DNA of 64,000 nt from Cyanobacteria bacterium FACHB-471 (GCA_014695345.1 JACJOC010000077.1:186001-250000), one strand, 5' to 3'. Counted from the stretch's first letter, positions 19,985 to 30,513 are shown. Numbers and translations are program-made. The notes: generated by a model from the sequence alone, not told the origin.

Positions 19985-20400
19985 TTTCTTGAAGCTAGAA
20001 ATAGCCCTACCAGACAAAGCAGAATGCCGACTAGGTTAACCCTAGAAACATTCTCTTTAAGGAAAAATATCCCAATGGGAACCAGGAAAATGGTTGCAGC
20101 GACCGTTGCAAATACCCCTGCGATGCTGGTATCCCACCCGGCTCGGTAGACCAGTAGAAAACCCAGTTCAACAACAACAATCACGACCCCAAAGCAGGAT
20201 GCTGATAGCAGGGAATCTTTGACCGCAGTCGTGCCAAAGGGTGTCACCAAATAAATTACAGTGCTTAGTAGAGCGGCTACGCAGTAAGCCATTGCCAGAA
20301 TTAGGAATGGGCTAACGGAGTGTGGTTGCAACTTGACCGCTAGATGGTAAAGCACCACGCCCACAATTGCTAAGCTCATTGAGCCGATAAATCCAAACAA
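19981..20400 (-). CDS. Small EamA/DMT-type membrane transporter
   Basis: 139 residues with four hydrophobic segments, ending VNLVGILLCLVGLFLASRK, the pattern of half-size drug/metabolite transporters (EmrE/EamA type). The start is a TTG (20398-20400) with GGAG seven bases upstream. The conserved EamA-like PIGIFFLKENVSR segment precedes the last membrane helix. Half-size members work as dimers. The AraC-type regulator gene lies 99 bases upstream on the same strand and may control it. The substrate is unknown. Confidence 0.85.
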   Translation of the reverse strand: MFGFIGSMSLAIVGVVLYHLAVKLQPHSVSPFLILAMAYCVAALLSTVIYLVTPFGTTAVKDSLLSASCFGVVIVVVELGFLLVYRAGWDTSIAGVFATVAATIFLVPIGIFFLKENVSRVNLVGILLCLVGLFLASRK

Positions 20401-20499
20401 TTTTTGTCTCCTGCTCTTTGAACTGGTCTGAGCATAGGGTGAGGGCGATCGCCCTGTCTTCCCAATTCCTCCCAGAAATGTCGAAATTCTCCGATCTGC

Positions 20500-21429
20500 T
20501 TAAAGAGAATTTCTGTAAGCTTTGGGTGTTACCTTCACATATTTACGGAAGACGCTAGTGAAATGGCTTTGATTTTGGAAGCCGACTTGTTGAGAGATGT
20601 CGGCGATCGCCAATTCTCGCTGAGCTAACAAATGCTTTGCCCTCTCGATTCGGCAACTCAGTACGTATTGGTGGGGAGTTTGTCCGGTAGATTGCTTGAA
20701 TAAGCTGGCAAAGTAGTGGGGACTCATCTGAACGACGGTAGCAATCTCAGAGAGGCTCAAGTTTTGGTCAAGATGAGCTTGAATGTGGGCGATTGCTACC
20801 TTTAACTTGAATAAAGATAATCCGCCTGCATAGGACTGAATTCCTGCTTTTTGGGTTGTGTAATGCTTGAGCAAATGAACAACTAACGCATTAACCATTG
20901 TCTCTACATAAAGACGGTTTGCCTCAAGCAAGGCACCCCCTCCTCCAACAGCAATCGATGATTCTAAGGATGTTCTCAGCGCTAATCCAATGTGCTGAAT
21001 CAAAGGGTCTTGAGCAGTGCGGTAAGGCAGGATTTCAAGGCGATCGGGGTTAATCGATTCATAAACAGCCTGACTGAACAAAGTAGGGTCAAGATTCAGC
21101 TCAAGAAACTCAAAATCCTTCCTCCAACGCTGTTTCTGAGGGCAGCCAGCAGGATAAATACAGATATCGCCATAGACAAAATGCTCTTGCCGAAAACGTC
21201 CTTCCCACCACTGCTCTTCTATCCCTGACGAGCCAAGGTGAATACTGATGGTATGTTGAGCGGGACAATATTCCGGCGTTTCATGAGCAGGCTGCTGATA
21301 ATGCCCCAAGTGAATTCTTTCCCAAGCTGCTTGCCGACTGGAAAGAATAGGCAGGCGAGAAAAGACCTGTAGAATACCGTCGTCCTGCGTGAAATCAATT
21401 TTTAAGGACTGCGTTGGAGAGGGCTGCAT
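20500..21429 (-). CDS. AraC-family transcriptional regulator
   Basis: 309 residues. The C-terminal 100 residues hold the two helix-turn-helix units of the AraC/XylS family: LSLSEIATVVQMSPHYFASL and ELAIADISQQVGFQNQSHFT, then FRKYVKVTPKAYR. The N-terminal two thirds are an uncharacterised effector or dimerisation region, with PEYCPAQHTISIHLG typical of cyanobacterial members. It is transcribed in the same direction as the small transporter gene just downstream, its most likely target. Start ATG at 21429. Confidence 0.92.
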   Translation of the reverse strand: MQPSPTQSLKIDFTQDDGILQVFSRLPILSSRQAAWERIHLGHYQQPAHETPEYCPAQHTISIHLGSSGIEEQWWEGRFRQEHFVYGDICIYPAGCPQKQRWRKDFEFLELNLDPTLFSQAVYESINPDRLEILPYRTAQDPLIQHIGLALRTSLESSIAVGGGGALLEANRLYVETMVNALVVHLLKHYTTQKAGIQSYAGGLSLFKLKVAIAHIQAHLDQNLSLSEIATVVQMSPHYFASLFKQSTGQTPHQYVLSCRIERAKHLLAQRELAIADISQQVGFQNQSHFTSVFRKYVKVTPKAYRNSL

Positions 21430-21600
21430 CGCGATTGAGTCCCAATTAAGGATGTTTGAAGCTTAGCGAATGTCCTCTGTAAAGGTGCAGCATTACTCGT
21501 TGACCTGGTTCTCATACTGCAACAGCAAAGGAACTACTGATAGCCTTAGTAGCGCAACGGGAACATTTAAAGCGTCACCTAATACTTAGGAAGCTTGAAA

Positions 21601-21981
21601 ATGCTAAAGAGACTTACCGTAGTTGGAATAACTGTCGTAGCTTCAGCCTTGACGATTGTAGCCCCCGCACAGGCTGAGGTGAATCTTGCTTATGTAGATA
21701 CCAATGAAGATGGAATTAACTACTACATTGATCTCAATAGCATTACTCGAACTGGTGATCATGTAGAGTACATTCAGTCAGCTAACGATCAAACTCAATC
21801 TTGGTTTACAGTTGATGTGATGCGAGGAAACTGTGCTACTGGTGAAATGCAATTTCAGCTTGGCAGAGAATACGATGCAGATGGAACTCAAACTAGTGCT
21901 TATGATATCCCTGGAGAGATTACGATTGTCCCTTTAGGTTCAGTCGGTGAGACAATGTTAAACACGGCTTGCAACAACTAA
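21601..21981 (+). CDS. Secreted protein of unknown function
   Basis: About 126 residues. I use the ATG at 21601, with AGGA nine bases upstream, rather than a TTG two codons earlier. A Sec signal peptide is clear: MLKRLT, a hydrophobic core, and APAQA|E cleavage near residue 24. The mature part is about 100 residues with one Cys pair (RGNCATGEM and NTACNN), likely a disulfide in the periplasm. The shape (short beta-rich domain with VDTNEDGINYYIDLNSI) resembles surface-adhesin-E-like small domains of cyanobacteria, which have no known enzyme activity. A strong terminator follows. Confidence 0.85.
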   Translation: MLKRLTVVGITVVASALTIVAPAQAEVNLAYVDTNEDGINYYIDLNSITRTGDHVEYIQSANDQTQSWFTVDVMRGNCATGEMQFQLGREYDADGTQTSAYDIPGEITIVPLGSVGETMLNTACNN

Positions 21982-22001
21982 AAATGATGCTCATGTTAAC
22001 A

Positions 22002-22038
22002 GAAACCCCTTGCCTAATAGGCAGGGGTTTCTTGTCTT
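22002..22038 (+). terminator. Terminator of the secreted-protein gene
   Basis: GAAACCCC-TTGCC / GGCA-GGGGTTTC hairpin (22002-22031) followed by TTGTCTTT. It lies 20 bases past the stop codon. Confidence 0.85.
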
Positions 22039-22061
22039 TGGGCTCGTCATGTACTAAAAAC

Positions 22062-22097
22062 AAAAAGTGGGGTAGGATAACGCCCACCCCGCTTTTT
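22062..22097 (-). terminator. Terminator of the ATP synthase operon
   Basis: On the minus strand AAAAAGCGGGGT pairs with ACCCCACTTTTT across a short loop, ending in a T run. It lies directly after the gamma-subunit stop codon at 22121. Confidence 0.88.
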
Positions 22098-22120
22098 CAC
22101 TCTAGTCGAGCTAATTAGTA

Positions 22121-23071
22121 CTAACCTAGTGCGTTCGCGCCGCCGACAACTTCCAGAATTTCCTGGGTAATTGCGGCTTGACGAGCTTTGTTGTAGGACA
22201 GAGACAAGCCTTTGATTAGCTCTTTAGCGTTGTCACTGGCGTTGTTCATTGCCGTCATTCGGGCAGCTAGTTCACTCGCTGCAGATTCTTGCAGGGCCCG
22301 CAACAACTGGTTGTTAAGATACAGCGGCAACAGTGCATCCAAAATTTGGATAGGATCTTGCTCAAAAATCATGTCTTGAGGCAAGGGTGCTTGCGCTGCG
22401 GCTTCGACTCGTTGTCGCTCAACCTGGAATTCACCGCCCCGACTGGTCAACCTGAAAATTTCGTCATCCTGTGGCTCTAACCCTTGTGGGTCGAGTGGCA
22501 ACAGCGTTTGAACGACGGGACGAGAGCTAACCAGGGAGACAAACTTGGTGTAAATCAGTTCAACTCGATCTACTTCTTCTGCTAAAAACAGAGACAGCAG
22601 TTCGTCGGCGATTTGAGAAGCTTCGGATGAGGTAGGAATCTGTTCTAGTCCAGAGAAGGAGGCGCTGATAGGGCGCTCCCGACGCTGAAAGTACTGATTG
22701 GCTTTGCGACCAACGAGAACCAGCTTGTAGTTAACGCCTTCAGCCTGTAGCTCTTTGATGCGTGCTTCAGCTCGCTTAATCACGTTGCTGTTGTAGCCAC
22801 CGCAGAGTCCGCGATCGCCCGATACAACTAGCAGACCAACGGTTTGCACATCCCGCTTCCGCAACAGCGGCAGGTCAGCATCTTCAAACCGAAGGCGCAT
22901 TTGCAAGCCATAAAGTACCTGAGCCAAGCGATCGGCAAAAGGACGGGTTGCAATCACCTGCTCCTGGGCACGACGCACCTTAGCCGCCGCCACCAGTCGC
23001 ATCGCTTCTGTAATTTTTTGAGTATTCTTGACCGACTTGATGCGATCGCGAATTGCTTTGAGGTTTGCCAT
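22121..23071 (-). CDS. atpC: ATP synthase subunit gamma
   Basis: 316-residue central-stalk subunit of F1 (called AtpG in E. coli naming). The N-terminal helix [31 protein letters not shown] and the C-terminal helix ending [17 protein letters not shown] form the rotating coiled coil. It carries the cyanobacterial/chloroplast-type insertion region (about residues 195-235: [17 protein letters not shown], then [12 protein letters not shown]). The regulatory Cys pair of plant chloroplasts is absent, as expected for cyanobacteria. Last gene of the operon. Confidence 0.97.
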   Translation of the reverse strand: MANLKAIRDRIKSVKNTQKITEAMRLVAAAKVRRAQEQVIATRPFADRLAQVLYGLQMRLRFEDADLPLLRKRDVQTVGLLVVSGDRGLCGGYNSNVIKRAEARIKELQAEGVNYKLVLVGRKANQYFQRRERPISASFSGLEQIPTSSEASQIADELLSLFLAEEVDRVELIYTKFVSLVSSRPVVQTLLPLDPQGLEPQDDEIFRLTSRGGEFQVERQRVEAAAQAPLPQDMIFEQDPIQILDALLPLYLNNQLLRALQESAASELAARMTAMNNASDNAKELIKGLSLSYNKARQAAITQEILEVVGGANALG

Positions 23072-23078
23072 AGGTAGG

Positions 23079-23130
23079 AAAGGGGGGGGGGTAGGGGCTA
23101 GGGGCTAGAAGCTAGGGGCTAGCCCCTAGC
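23079..23130. repeat. GGGGCTA short tandem repeat between atpC and atpA
   Basis: A run of ten G followed by repeated TAGGGGCTAGGGGCTA units and an inverted copy TAGCCCCTAGC, so the transcript can also fold. It fills almost the whole 68-base gap between alpha- and gamma-subunit genes. Confidence 0.8.
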
Positions 23131-23139
23131 TCCTCTCCT

Positions 23140-24657
23140 CTACGCCGTTGCCAGGAAAGTTTTCTTTTGTTCAGCGATCGCCTCTTTCAGCAAGGTTTCG
23201 GCTTCGTCGCTCAGCTTCTTCTCGGAGCGGACGATTTCGCCAAAACGGGGCTTACTGTTTCTCAAGTACTCCCGGAGAGAAGCGGTGAAGCCTGTCACCT
23301 TATCAACGGGTAGGTCATCCAGGTAGCCGTTGATGCCTGCGTAGATGATGGCGATTTGCTCAGCTACGGGCAGCGGTGAGTTTTGTGGCTGCTTTAGAAT
23401 TTCGCGCAAACGCTGACCGCGTGCAAGCTGGTTCTGAGTAGACTTGTCCAGGTCAGAAGCAAACTGTGAGAAAGCTTCCAGTTCAGCAAACTGAGCCAAT
23501 TCCAGCTTCACCTTGCCGGCAACCTGCTTCATCGCCTTGATCTGAGCCGCAGAACCTACACGGGATACGGAGATACCCGCGTTTACCGCTGGACGTAGAC
23601 CAGAGTTAAACAGGTCAGAAGACAAGAAGATCTGACCATCCGTAATCGAAATTACATTGGTAGGAATGTAGGCAGATACGTCACCCGCTTGGGTTTCTAC
23701 GATGGGCAGAGCAGTCATGCTGCCTTCACCCAATTCAGGGCTGAGCTTCGCCGCGCGCTCCAGCAAACGAGAGTGGAGGTAGAAAACGTCGCCGGGGTAA
23801 GCTTCACGTCCGGGTGGACGGCGTAGCAGCAGTGACATCTGGCGGTAAGCCTGTGCCTGCTTTGACAAGTCATCGTAAACCACCAATGTCGCTTTGCCCT
23901 TGTACATGAAGTACTCAGCCAAGGTTGCGCCGGTGTAGGGAGCCAGGTATTGCAGGGTAGCTGGGTCGTTGGCGTTTGCAGCGACGACAATGGTGTAGTC
24001 CATTGCACCGCGCTCTGCCAAGGTGTCTACCACCTGAGCAACAGTGGATGCCTTTTGCCCGATCGCCACGTAGACGCAGATTACATCTTCACCCTTCTGG
24101 TTGAGGATGGTGTCTACAGCAACGGCAGTTTTTCCGGTCTGGCGGTCACCAATGATTAATTCTCGCTGTCCCCGACCGATGGGAATCATTGCGTCGATTG
24201 CGGTGATTCCTGTTTGCAGAGGCTCATACACTGACTTCCGGGCAATGATGCCGGGAGCGGGAGACTCAATCAAGCGGGTTTCACCTGTATTGATGTCGCC
24301 TTTGCCATCAAGAGGACGCGCCAATGCATCGACCACACGGCCAATCATCGCATCGCCCACTGGAACTTCGGCAATTCTACCGGTTGAGTTGACAGAGCTG
24401 CCTTCCTGGATGCCGCGACCGTCACCCATCAAAACCGCGCCAACGTTGTCTTCTTCCAGGTTGAGGGCGATACCAACGGTGCCGTCTTCAAACTCCAGCA
24501 GTTCTCCCGCCATTGCCTGATCTAGACCATAGATCCGGGCAATGCCGTCGCCTACTTGCAGGACGGTTCCTACATTGGAAACCTTGACATCCTGGTCATA
24601 CTGTTCAATCTGCTGCCGAATAATGCTGCTAATTTCGTCTGGTCTAATCGCTACCAT
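23140..24657 (-). CDS. atpA: ATP synthase subunit alpha
   Basis: 505-residue non-catalytic nucleotide-binding subunit of F1. Walker A is [11 protein letters not shown] near residue 170, the alpha/beta signature [17 protein letters not shown] near 365, and the N-terminal [20 protein letters not shown] is typical of cyanobacteria. Full length. The catalytic beta subunit is not in this operon; cyanobacteria carry atpB-atpE elsewhere. Confidence 0.99.
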   Translation of the reverse strand: MVAIRPDEISSIIRQQIEQYDQDVKVSNVGTVLQVGDGIARIYGLDQAMAGELLEFEDGTVGIALNLEEDNVGAVLMGDGRGIQEGSSVNSTGRIAEVPVGDAMIGRVVDALARPLDGKGDINTGETRLIESPAPGIIARKSVYEPLQTGITAIDAMIPIGRGQRELIIGDRQTGKTAVAVDTILNQKGEDVICVYVAIGQKASTVAQVVDTLAERGAMDYTIVVAANANDPATLQYLAPYTGATLAEYFMYKGKATLVVYDDLSKQAQAYRQMSLLLRRPPGREAYPGDVFYLHSRLLERAAKLSPELGEGSMTALPIVETQAGDVSAYIPTNVISITDGQIFLSSDLFNSGLRPAVNAGISVSRVGSAAQIKAMKQVAGKVKLELAQFAELEAFSQFASDLDKSTQNQLARGQRLREILKQPQNSPLPVAEQIAIIYAGINGYLDDLPVDKVTGFTASLREYLRNSKPRFGEIVRSEKKLSDEAETLLKEAIAEQKKTFLATA

Positions 24658-24717
24658 GATTGCTTCTCTCTAACAAGATGATAAACACAAGATGATGAAA
24701 GGAGTCGATTTGCGCGC

Positions 24718-25275
24718 TTACGTTGCGCTACTCAAGCGAAGCCCAATTCTTCTTAATTGCCCGCGCAGGCTAGCATCAATCACCTGGGAGCCAACTTTAA
24801 TGATGACACCGCCAATTAGATCAGGGTCGATATTTTTTTCTAGCTCAACCTGCTGTGCGCCGACCAAGGTCAAAACTTTTTGACGAACGGACTCTTCCTG
24901 AGCTTCTGACAAATCTACCGCCGAGATGACTTCTGCCAAAACGGTTTGCTTCAGTTCGCGCAGGAGTACCTGGTATTGCTTACAGATTCCCTCCAGGAAA
25001 AGAACACGACCGCGATCGACCAGAATTCTGAGGAAGTTCAGCATAAAAGGATGAACCTGCTCTCCGGCAAGCTGTTCTAGCACCCCTTTTTTGGCTTCTG
25101 GCTTGGTTAGTGGGCTAGACAAAAACTGGCGTAACTCTTCTGATTCGTTTAGCAGACTGAGCAAGTAGGCAACGTCTTCACCAAAGCGGTCGGTTAAGTC
25201 ATTTGATTGAGCTACCGCCATGAGTGCTTTGGCATACGGCTCCAGGATTCCTCCCATCACTAGCGTATCTTTCAC
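24718..25275 (-). CDS. atpH: ATP synthase subunit delta
   Basis: 185-residue peripheral-stalk subunit that joins the b/b' stator to the top of F1. The C-terminal motif IDPDLIGGVIIKVGSQVIDASLRGQL is the OSCP/delta family signature. It starts at GTG 25275 and overlaps the atpF stop codon as GTGA (25272-25275), meaning coupled translation. AGGAGGA precedes the start. An ATG seven codons in (MGGILEPYAKAL) is a possible alternative. Confidence 0.97.
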   Translation of the reverse strand: MKDTLVMGGILEPYAKALMAVAQSNDLTDRFGEDVAYLLSLLNESEELRQFLSSPLTKPEAKKGVLEQLAGEQVHPFMLNFLRILVDRGRVLFLEGICKQYQVLLRELKQTVLAEVISAVDLSEAQEESVRQKVLTLVGAQQVELEKNIDPDLIGGVIIKVGSQVIDASLRGQLRRIGLRLSSAT

Positions 25276-25835
25276 GACTCTCCTCCTAGCATAGCGATGC
25301 TGCGGTCAATCAACTGCTGCTGCGTATTTTCATTCAAGTCAGACTTGAGACGAGATTCAGTCTGTGTCAAGGCCAGTGCTACGACCCGTTGACGCAGTTC
25401 AGCGATGATCCGCTCTTGCTGCGAGTTGAGGTCTTGCGCGGCAGCGGCTTTGATACGCTGAATGTCTTGCTCAGTCTGGACTAAGACCGCTTCTTTTGCC
25501 TTCTTGGCGCTTTCTTCAGCAGCAGCACGAATGCGGGTGGCTTCAGTCTGCGCTTGAGCTAGCTTTTGCTGCTGATCTGCTAGGGCTGAGGCTGCATCTT
25601 TCTTCCGCTTTTCTGCATCTCGAATGGCAGTCTCAATTTTTTCGCGGCGTTCTGACAGGATCTTTCCTATAAATCCGCGACCAAAGTAAAACAACACTCC
25701 CAGGATAATCGCCAGGTTAATTAGGTTGGTATCCAGAATGTTGAAATTTAACCCGAATCCACCTTCTTCGGCCGCTTCCGAGAAATCGTTGGCGATCGCC
25801 CCAGCCTCGGCTGCTAAAAATAACAAAGTCCCCAT
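25272..25835 (-). CDS. atpF: ATP synthase subunit b
   Basis: 187-residue stator subunit. One membrane helix (ILDTNLINLAIILGVLFYF, about residues 33-52) is followed by a long charged helix (SERREKIETAIRDAEKRKKD and on) that forms the right-handed stalk coiled coil with b'. The first 25 residues, LLFLAAEAGAIANDF, resemble the processed leader of cyanobacterial b subunits. Confidence 0.97.
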   Translation of the reverse strand: MGTLLFLAAEAGAIANDFSEAAEEGGFGLNFNILDTNLINLAIILGVLFYFGRGFIGKILSERREKIETAIRDAEKRKKDAASALADQQQKLAQAQTEATRIRAAAEESAKKAKEAVLVQTEQDIQRIKAAAAQDLNSQQERIIAELRQRVVALALTQTESRLKSDLNENTQQQLIDRSIAMLGGES

Positions 25836-25871
25836 GATTCCTTCTCTAATCTGCTCGACCTTACACCGAAC

Positions 25872-26363
25872 CTAGCCCACTGCCGATGAGCCTAAAAGCT
25901 TTTCTAAAATTTGGCGGCTAAGTGCATCTACCTGCTGTTCAAGCGATTGCATCGCTGCTTGCTTTTGCTGGTCTAGCTCCTGCTGCACCTGTTCACGCTG
26001 TGCCTGGGCTTCCTGCTGGGCTTCGGCGATCTTGGTAGCAGCAATCTTTTGAGCATCCGCTTGAGCCGCTGCGATTACCGCTTGAGACTGTCTGCGGGTT
26101 TCTGCCAACTCCTGCTCATATTGCTTCGCTAAATGCTCTGCCTTTGCCAACCGCTCACGAGCATCGGTCAAGTTAGTACGGATGTAGCTGTCACGTCCAT
26201 CAATGGCCTGCCCAAGCGGCTTATAAAAAATGGCATTGAGAATGGCAACCAGAATGAGGAACTGTACCGCCATCAGCGGCAAGGTTGCATCTATGTCAAA
26301 CAGTCCGCCTCCTCCCTCTTCAGCGGCAGCCTCGACAGCAAGCAGAATCGTCCAATAACTCAT
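25872..26363 (-). CDS. atpG: ATP synthase subunit b'
   Basis: 163-residue second b-type subunit, present in photosynthetic bacteria. The membrane helix [21 protein letters not shown] is followed by the [19 protein letters not shown] motif and a long Gln/Ala/Glu-rich helix. It pairs with subunit b in the stator. It begins 36 bases before atpF, within the operon. Confidence 0.97.
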   Translation of the reverse strand: MSYWTILLAVEAAAEEGGGGLFDIDATLPLMAVQFLILVAILNAIFYKPLGQAIDGRDSYIRTNLTDARERLAKAEHLAKQYEQELAETRRQSQAVIAAAQADAQKIAATKIAEAQQEAQAQREQVQQELDQQKQAAMQSLEQQVDALSRQILEKLLGSSAVG

Positions 26364-26504
26364 ATTCAGTGCCCCAGTTTCCTAAAACTCCAAGTGGGGG
26401 TCAGACAACAAATTGGCTGTCATGTCTACCAATTACTTTTGAGAAAAGCTTCTCTAAGCAAAGCGAATGGGTAGAGACGTGTGCCTCTACCCAGAGCCCC
26501 AAGC

Positions 26505-26831
<327 letters not shown>

Positions 26832-26886
26832 CTAAGCGTTGGGTTACCCAACTGCTACAGCAGAGCCTTACAAGCAACTGAGGAGA

Positions 26887-27648
26887 CTAGTGTTCCTCAT
26901 GACCCTCACCATGATGATCCTCCATCGCTTCTCCGATGTAGGCTGCCGCCAGGGTCGCAAAGATGAGTGCCTGAATTGCACTGGTAAAGAGACCCAAAGC
27001 CATTACTGGCAGCGGTACAAACAAAGGCACGAGGAGAACCAGCACTCCAACCACTAGTTCATCTGCCAAGATGTTGCCAAACAGACGGAAACTAAGGGAA
27101 AGAGGCTTGGTAAAATCTTCAATGATTTTAAAGGGCAGCATGAAAGGTACAGGCTGCACGTAGTTACCGAAATAGCCCAACCCTTTCTTACTGAACCCAG
27201 CATAGAAATAAGCCAGGGAAGTTAGCAGCGCAAAGGCGATCGTCGTATTGATGTCGCTTGTCGGCGCAGCCAGTTCACCTTCGGGTAGCTCAATCAATTT
27301 CCAGGGCACCAGAGCGCCTGACCAGTTTGAGACGAAGATAAACAAAAACAGCGTGCCAACAAAGGGAACCCAAGGGCGATACTCCTTTTCACCAATCTGA
27401 TCTTTTGCCAGCCCTCGAATAAATTCCAACGCATATTCCATCAAGTTCTGGGTTCCTGATGGAACTCGTTGAAGATTTCGTGTTGCGAGGAGTGAAACAA
27501 TGATCAGAACGCCAATCACAAACCAGGAGGTAAGAAATACCTGCCCGTGTACTTTGAGATTGCCGATATGCCAGTAAAGATGCTGACCAACTTCTAGCTC
27601 AGCCAGGGGAAAAGAGGTGAAGGCACTTAGAGAATTCAGCATTTCCAT
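26887..27648 (-). CDS. atpI: ATP synthase subunit a
   Basis: About 253 residues, Fo proton-channel subunit (AtpB in E. coli naming). Start ATG 27648 is chosen because the family begins [20 protein letters not shown]; ATG 27642 is equally possible. Five to six membrane helices are visible; the essential Arg lies in [18 protein letters not shown]. The tail [11 protein letters not shown] is His/Glu-rich. The gene follows atp1 with 46 bases between. Confidence 0.97.
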   Translation of the reverse strand: MEMLNSLSAFTSFPLAELEVGQHLYWHIGNLKVHGQVFLTSWFVIGVLIIVSLLATRNLQRVPSGTQNLMEYALEFIRGLAKDQIGEKEYRPWVPFVGTLFLFIFVSNWSGALVPWKLIELPEGELAAPTSDINTTIAFALLTSLAYFYAGFSKKGLGYFGNYVQPVPFMLPFKIIEDFTKPLSLSFRLFGNILADELVVGVLVLLVPLFVPLPVMALGLFTSAIQALIFATLAAAYIGEAMEDHHGEGHEEH

Positions 27649-27694
27649 TCGCAAGGTTTCCCCAGAGAATTGTGGAGTACCAGACTCGCCTGAC

Positions 27695-28135
27695 CTAGTT
27701 TGGATCAGGCACAACCGATGTTCGCAGAACGTAAATGATGAGCCCAGCTTTATAAGTCAGAAATCCTAAAAAAATAGGCATGATTTGAAGCTGATCCCAG
27801 CGCGATGCCACTAGAATCAGCAGAATCAGAAGGGCAAGCCGGGTGTTACTCAGGCGCTGCTTCTCTCTGCCAAGCTGCTCAACGTTTTTAGCCAACATCC
27901 TCAAGTAAACCACACCCGTACACGCTCCGATCAGATAATTCAGAGCAATGTTTAGGGAATAGAAAATCCATACAGAGATAAAAATTATCCCAGTGAGAAC
28001 GAGGATCACTTTCAACAAATCTTGTTGAAGCTTGATGTATTCCTGCATTGAGGAATTTGGATCTGGCGGCAAACCACCAGATGGGGTGTCTCCTTGATCA
28101 GGAGCGGTTTCTAGGGATCTTTCTGGCGAGTTCAC
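27695..28135 (-). CDS. atp1: ATP synthase subunit I (assembly protein Atp1)
   Basis: 146-residue membrane protein that opens the operon, thought to help assemble the c ring. It has a hydrophilic N-terminus of about 40 residues, then four hydrophobic segments ([62 protein letters not shown]), as in the AtpI/Atp1 family. The start is GTG 28133-28135; no strong ribosome binding site is visible. The operon promoter should lie in the 204 bases before it. Confidence 0.92.
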   Translation of the reverse strand: MNSPERSLETAPDQGDTPSGGLPPDPNSSMQEYIKLQQDLLKVILVLTGIIFISVWIFYSLNIALNYLIGACTGVVYLRMLAKNVEQLGREKQRLSNTRLALLILLILVASRWDQLQIMPIFLGFLTYKAGLIIYVLRTSVVPDPN

Positions 28136-28179
28136 AGGTTAGAACTTAGCTCAGAGAACTGGCTTTACGAGTGCGGAAC

Positions 28180-28191
28180 ATGATCGATCAT
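28180..28191. promoter_or_regulatory. Perfect 12-bp palindrome upstream of the atp operon
   Basis: ATGATCGATCAT lies 45 bases before the atp1 start codon, where a leader or operator would be. Whether a protein binds it is unknown; short palindromes containing GATC also occur by chance in HIP1-rich genomes. Confidence 0.3.
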
Positions 28192-28339
28192 ATCACTCGC
28201 TGGTAACAATACTTAAGGAATTATTTAGGGGATTGAGAATTGGGGATCGGGGGTTAGGTGATGGGGCGATCGCTCTACAACCTCTTCACCATCTGGACCT
28301 ACTGAGCTAAGGCTAGGCTTGCTGCTCTGCGATTTCCAG

Positions 28340-28711
28340 CTATATTTGGGCAAGCTGTTGCTCAATTGTCTTGGTCAGCGGAGTCTCGATATCTCCGGTG
28401 TGCTGAGTTGTTACGGTTTCAATCAGGACAATCCAGCATTCATTTTCGGCAACTGGGTTGTGCATCACGCCTTTGGGTACCACGCAAAAATCGCCTTCTT
28501 CAAGTTCGACTACATCATCTTCAAACTGAATCACTAAACGCCCTTTGACCACGTGGAACAATTCGTCCTCGTGGTCATGCTTGTGCCAAGCCGGTTCACC
28601 TTTAAGCTTCGCGACCTTAATGTACTGGTCGTTAACCTGACCAACAATTTTAGGTGACCAAAATTCAGTAATACTCTGGAGTTCCTTCTCAAAATTTTTG
28701 CTGAGCTGCAT
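28340..28711 (-). CDS. Cupin-domain protein (single cupin)
   Basis: 123 residues. The two cupin motifs are present: motif 1 WHKHDHEDELFHVVKGRLVI (two His and Glu as metal ligands) and motif 2 GDFCVVPKGVMHNPVAE (third His). It is therefore a probable metal-binding small-molecule enzyme or binding protein; the ligand cannot be deduced. It is the last of four same-strand genes (cysteine hydrolase, cupin, CocE hydrolase, this one), with an 89-base gap before it, so membership of the operon is uncertain. Confidence 0.85.
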   Translation of the reverse strand: MQLSKNFEKELQSITEFWSPKIVGQVNDQYIKVAKLKGEPAWHKHDHEDELFHVVKGRLVIQFEDDVVELEEGDFCVVPKGVMHNPVAENECWIVLIETVTTQHTGDIETPLTKTIEQQLAQI

Positions 28712-28800
28712 TTTGGTTTCCTTGGACTTTCGTTCAACTCGGAACTTTCACTCAAATTGGCTGGACAACCAGTTGAGAATCTAAGAGTTCAAATAGGGCT

Positions 28801-30513
28801 TCAAACTAAAACTGAATTAAGCGTTGCTGCTAAAGGTGCGCCGGTCACAGGTAAAAGCACCTGTGACAGGTGGCTGCTGCCACTATATATAGATAGCGTG
28901 ATGATTTGAGCGTCTATGAGCTGACTGTTGCCGGGTGACGTGCCTGTACCGGGATTGACAGCGTAAGCAGGAAAGCAAGCAGCACTGAAGCTGAGTCGTA
29001 GAGCATTTCCTTTGGCAATTTGAGCGCAAATGGGTTGCAAGACGATCCGGAATGGCTCGGTGAAATTGGGGGTAGCGTCATCTGAGCTTGAGTCGATTCG
29101 CAGGTAGCCTTGAACCAGATTGTAGGCGCTGCCGTTGGGGTGAACTTCGGATAGGACGGCACAGAGGTCGAAGCTGGGAGCATCAGCAGTGCAGTAGAGT
29201 TGGGCGATCGTCTCCCCCATCAAATACAAATCCTCATCCAAAGGCTTCGTTGTATAGGTCACAACATCAGTCCGGCAATCGACTGCTGAGCGATCGAATG
29301 AGCCTGCTGGAAATGCAGCGTGTCCCCCGACAGACGGTACGGGTCGCCAGGGGTCATGAACAAAGACATCCTGGGAATCGGATGTGGGCGGTGTTTTTTC
29401 CAGGCTGCCTTCCTGATCGCTCATGGTGGCAAGTCCGGGGCTATGGAGGAAGTAGGGTTGTTGCTTGGCGGTGGGGAATTTTGGGAGTGATCGCCACTGA
29501 TTACTCCCCAGTTCGAACAGGTGAACAGGCTTCTCGTTTAACAACCCTGTATCAATGCCTTTGAGAAACTGGTCAAACCAGCGAATTTGCAGGCGATCGA
29601 TCGGGTTTGCGGCTTTTGCGTCATAGTCAACCGCTCCAACTTTTCGTCCCCAGGGAAGGTGTGCCCAAGGTCCAACCCAGAGATGCTGTGGAAATTGACT
29701 GCGGGCGACCATTTCACGGTAAAACCTGAGCGTTCCGCGCATGTAGGTATCAAACCAACCGCCGATGTGCAGCATCGGCATATCTACATCGGCTAGATAG
29801 CGCCCAGGTGAAAGGTTTTCCCAGTATTCGTCTCGCCAGGGATGGTTTAACCAAGTGTGGTAGTAGGAATCTGGGGCAAGCTGCTTGAGCAATCTAGAGC
29901 GAACATCGACCGGATCGGGCAACGGAGGATTTCGGGCGGCTCCGTAAAGGGTCAGGTATGCTTCCTCATCACCCTTGAGTCGAGCAGTTTCAGCCGCAAG
30001 CTGAATTGCCCAGCCTAAATTTGTTTGGAGGCAAAAGGCTCCTCCTTCATAAGCCCAATCTGCGTAGAGGTCGTAGCCAATCATCGCAGGGCAGATGGTT
30101 TTTAGGGCGGGGGGACAACTACCAGCCGCATAAAGCTGAGTCATTCCCTGATAGGAAAAGCCGTACATTCCCACTTGCCCGGTGCTGCCTGGGAGTGTCG
30201 CTGCCCAGTTGACCGTGTCGCCTCCGTCCTCGACCTCGCAGGCAAATAGGTCAAACACTCCTTCTGAAGTGCCTCGTCCCCGCACATCCTGAATCACAAC
30301 GATGTAGCCGTGAGCGGCATACCAGGTGGGATGAGCATAGACCACTGTGGAGGCGATCGCCCGTCCATAGGGCTGTCGCATTAGCAGCACGGGAAACTCC
30401 CCCTCAGCATCGGGGTAGTAAACATCTGCATCTAGCCGCACGCCATCGCGGGTCAGCATGGATGCAGTTTGTTTTTGTCGAACTAGGAGCATGAATTCAA
30501 TAGGGTACAGCAC
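28801..30513 (-). CDS. CocE/NonD family serine hydrolase
   Basis: 570-residue alpha/beta hydrolase of the X-Pro dipeptidyl-peptidase/cocaine-esterase type, which cleaves esters or amides. The nucleophile serine is in GMYGFSYQGMTQLYAAG (GxSYxG). The family segment LHIGGWFDTYMRGTLRFY supplies the Asp region, and WVGPWAHLPWG the His. The C-terminal third is the PepX jelly-roll domain (TYTTKPLDEDLYLMGETIAQ and on). No signal peptide, so it is cytosolic. The first start in frame is GTG 30513; ATG 30492 (MLLVRQKQTASM) is perhaps more likely. It lies 58 bases after a cupin gene. Confidence 0.9.
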   Translation of the reverse strand: MLYPIEFMLLVRQKQTASMLTRDGVRLDADVYYPDAEGEFPVLLMRQPYGRAIASTVVYAHPTWYAAHGYIVVIQDVRGRGTSEGVFDLFACEVEDGGDTVNWAATLPGSTGQVGMYGFSYQGMTQLYAAGSCPPALKTICPAMIGYDLYADWAYEGGAFCLQTNLGWAIQLAAETARLKGDEEAYLTLYGAARNPPLPDPVDVRSRLLKQLAPDSYYHTWLNHPWRDEYWENLSPGRYLADVDMPMLHIGGWFDTYMRGTLRFYREMVARSQFPQHLWVGPWAHLPWGRKVGAVDYDAKAANPIDRLQIRWFDQFLKGIDTGLLNEKPVHLFELGSNQWRSLPKFPTAKQQPYFLHSPGLATMSDQEGSLEKTPPTSDSQDVFVHDPWRPVPSVGGHAAFPAGSFDRSAVDCRTDVVTYTTKPLDEDLYLMGETIAQLYCTADAPSFDLCAVLSEVHPNGSAYNLVQGYLRIDSSSDDATPNFTEPFRIVLQPICAQIAKGNALRLSFSAACFPAYAVNPGTGTSPGNSQLIDAQIITLSIYSGSSHLSQVLLPVTGAPLAATLNSVLV

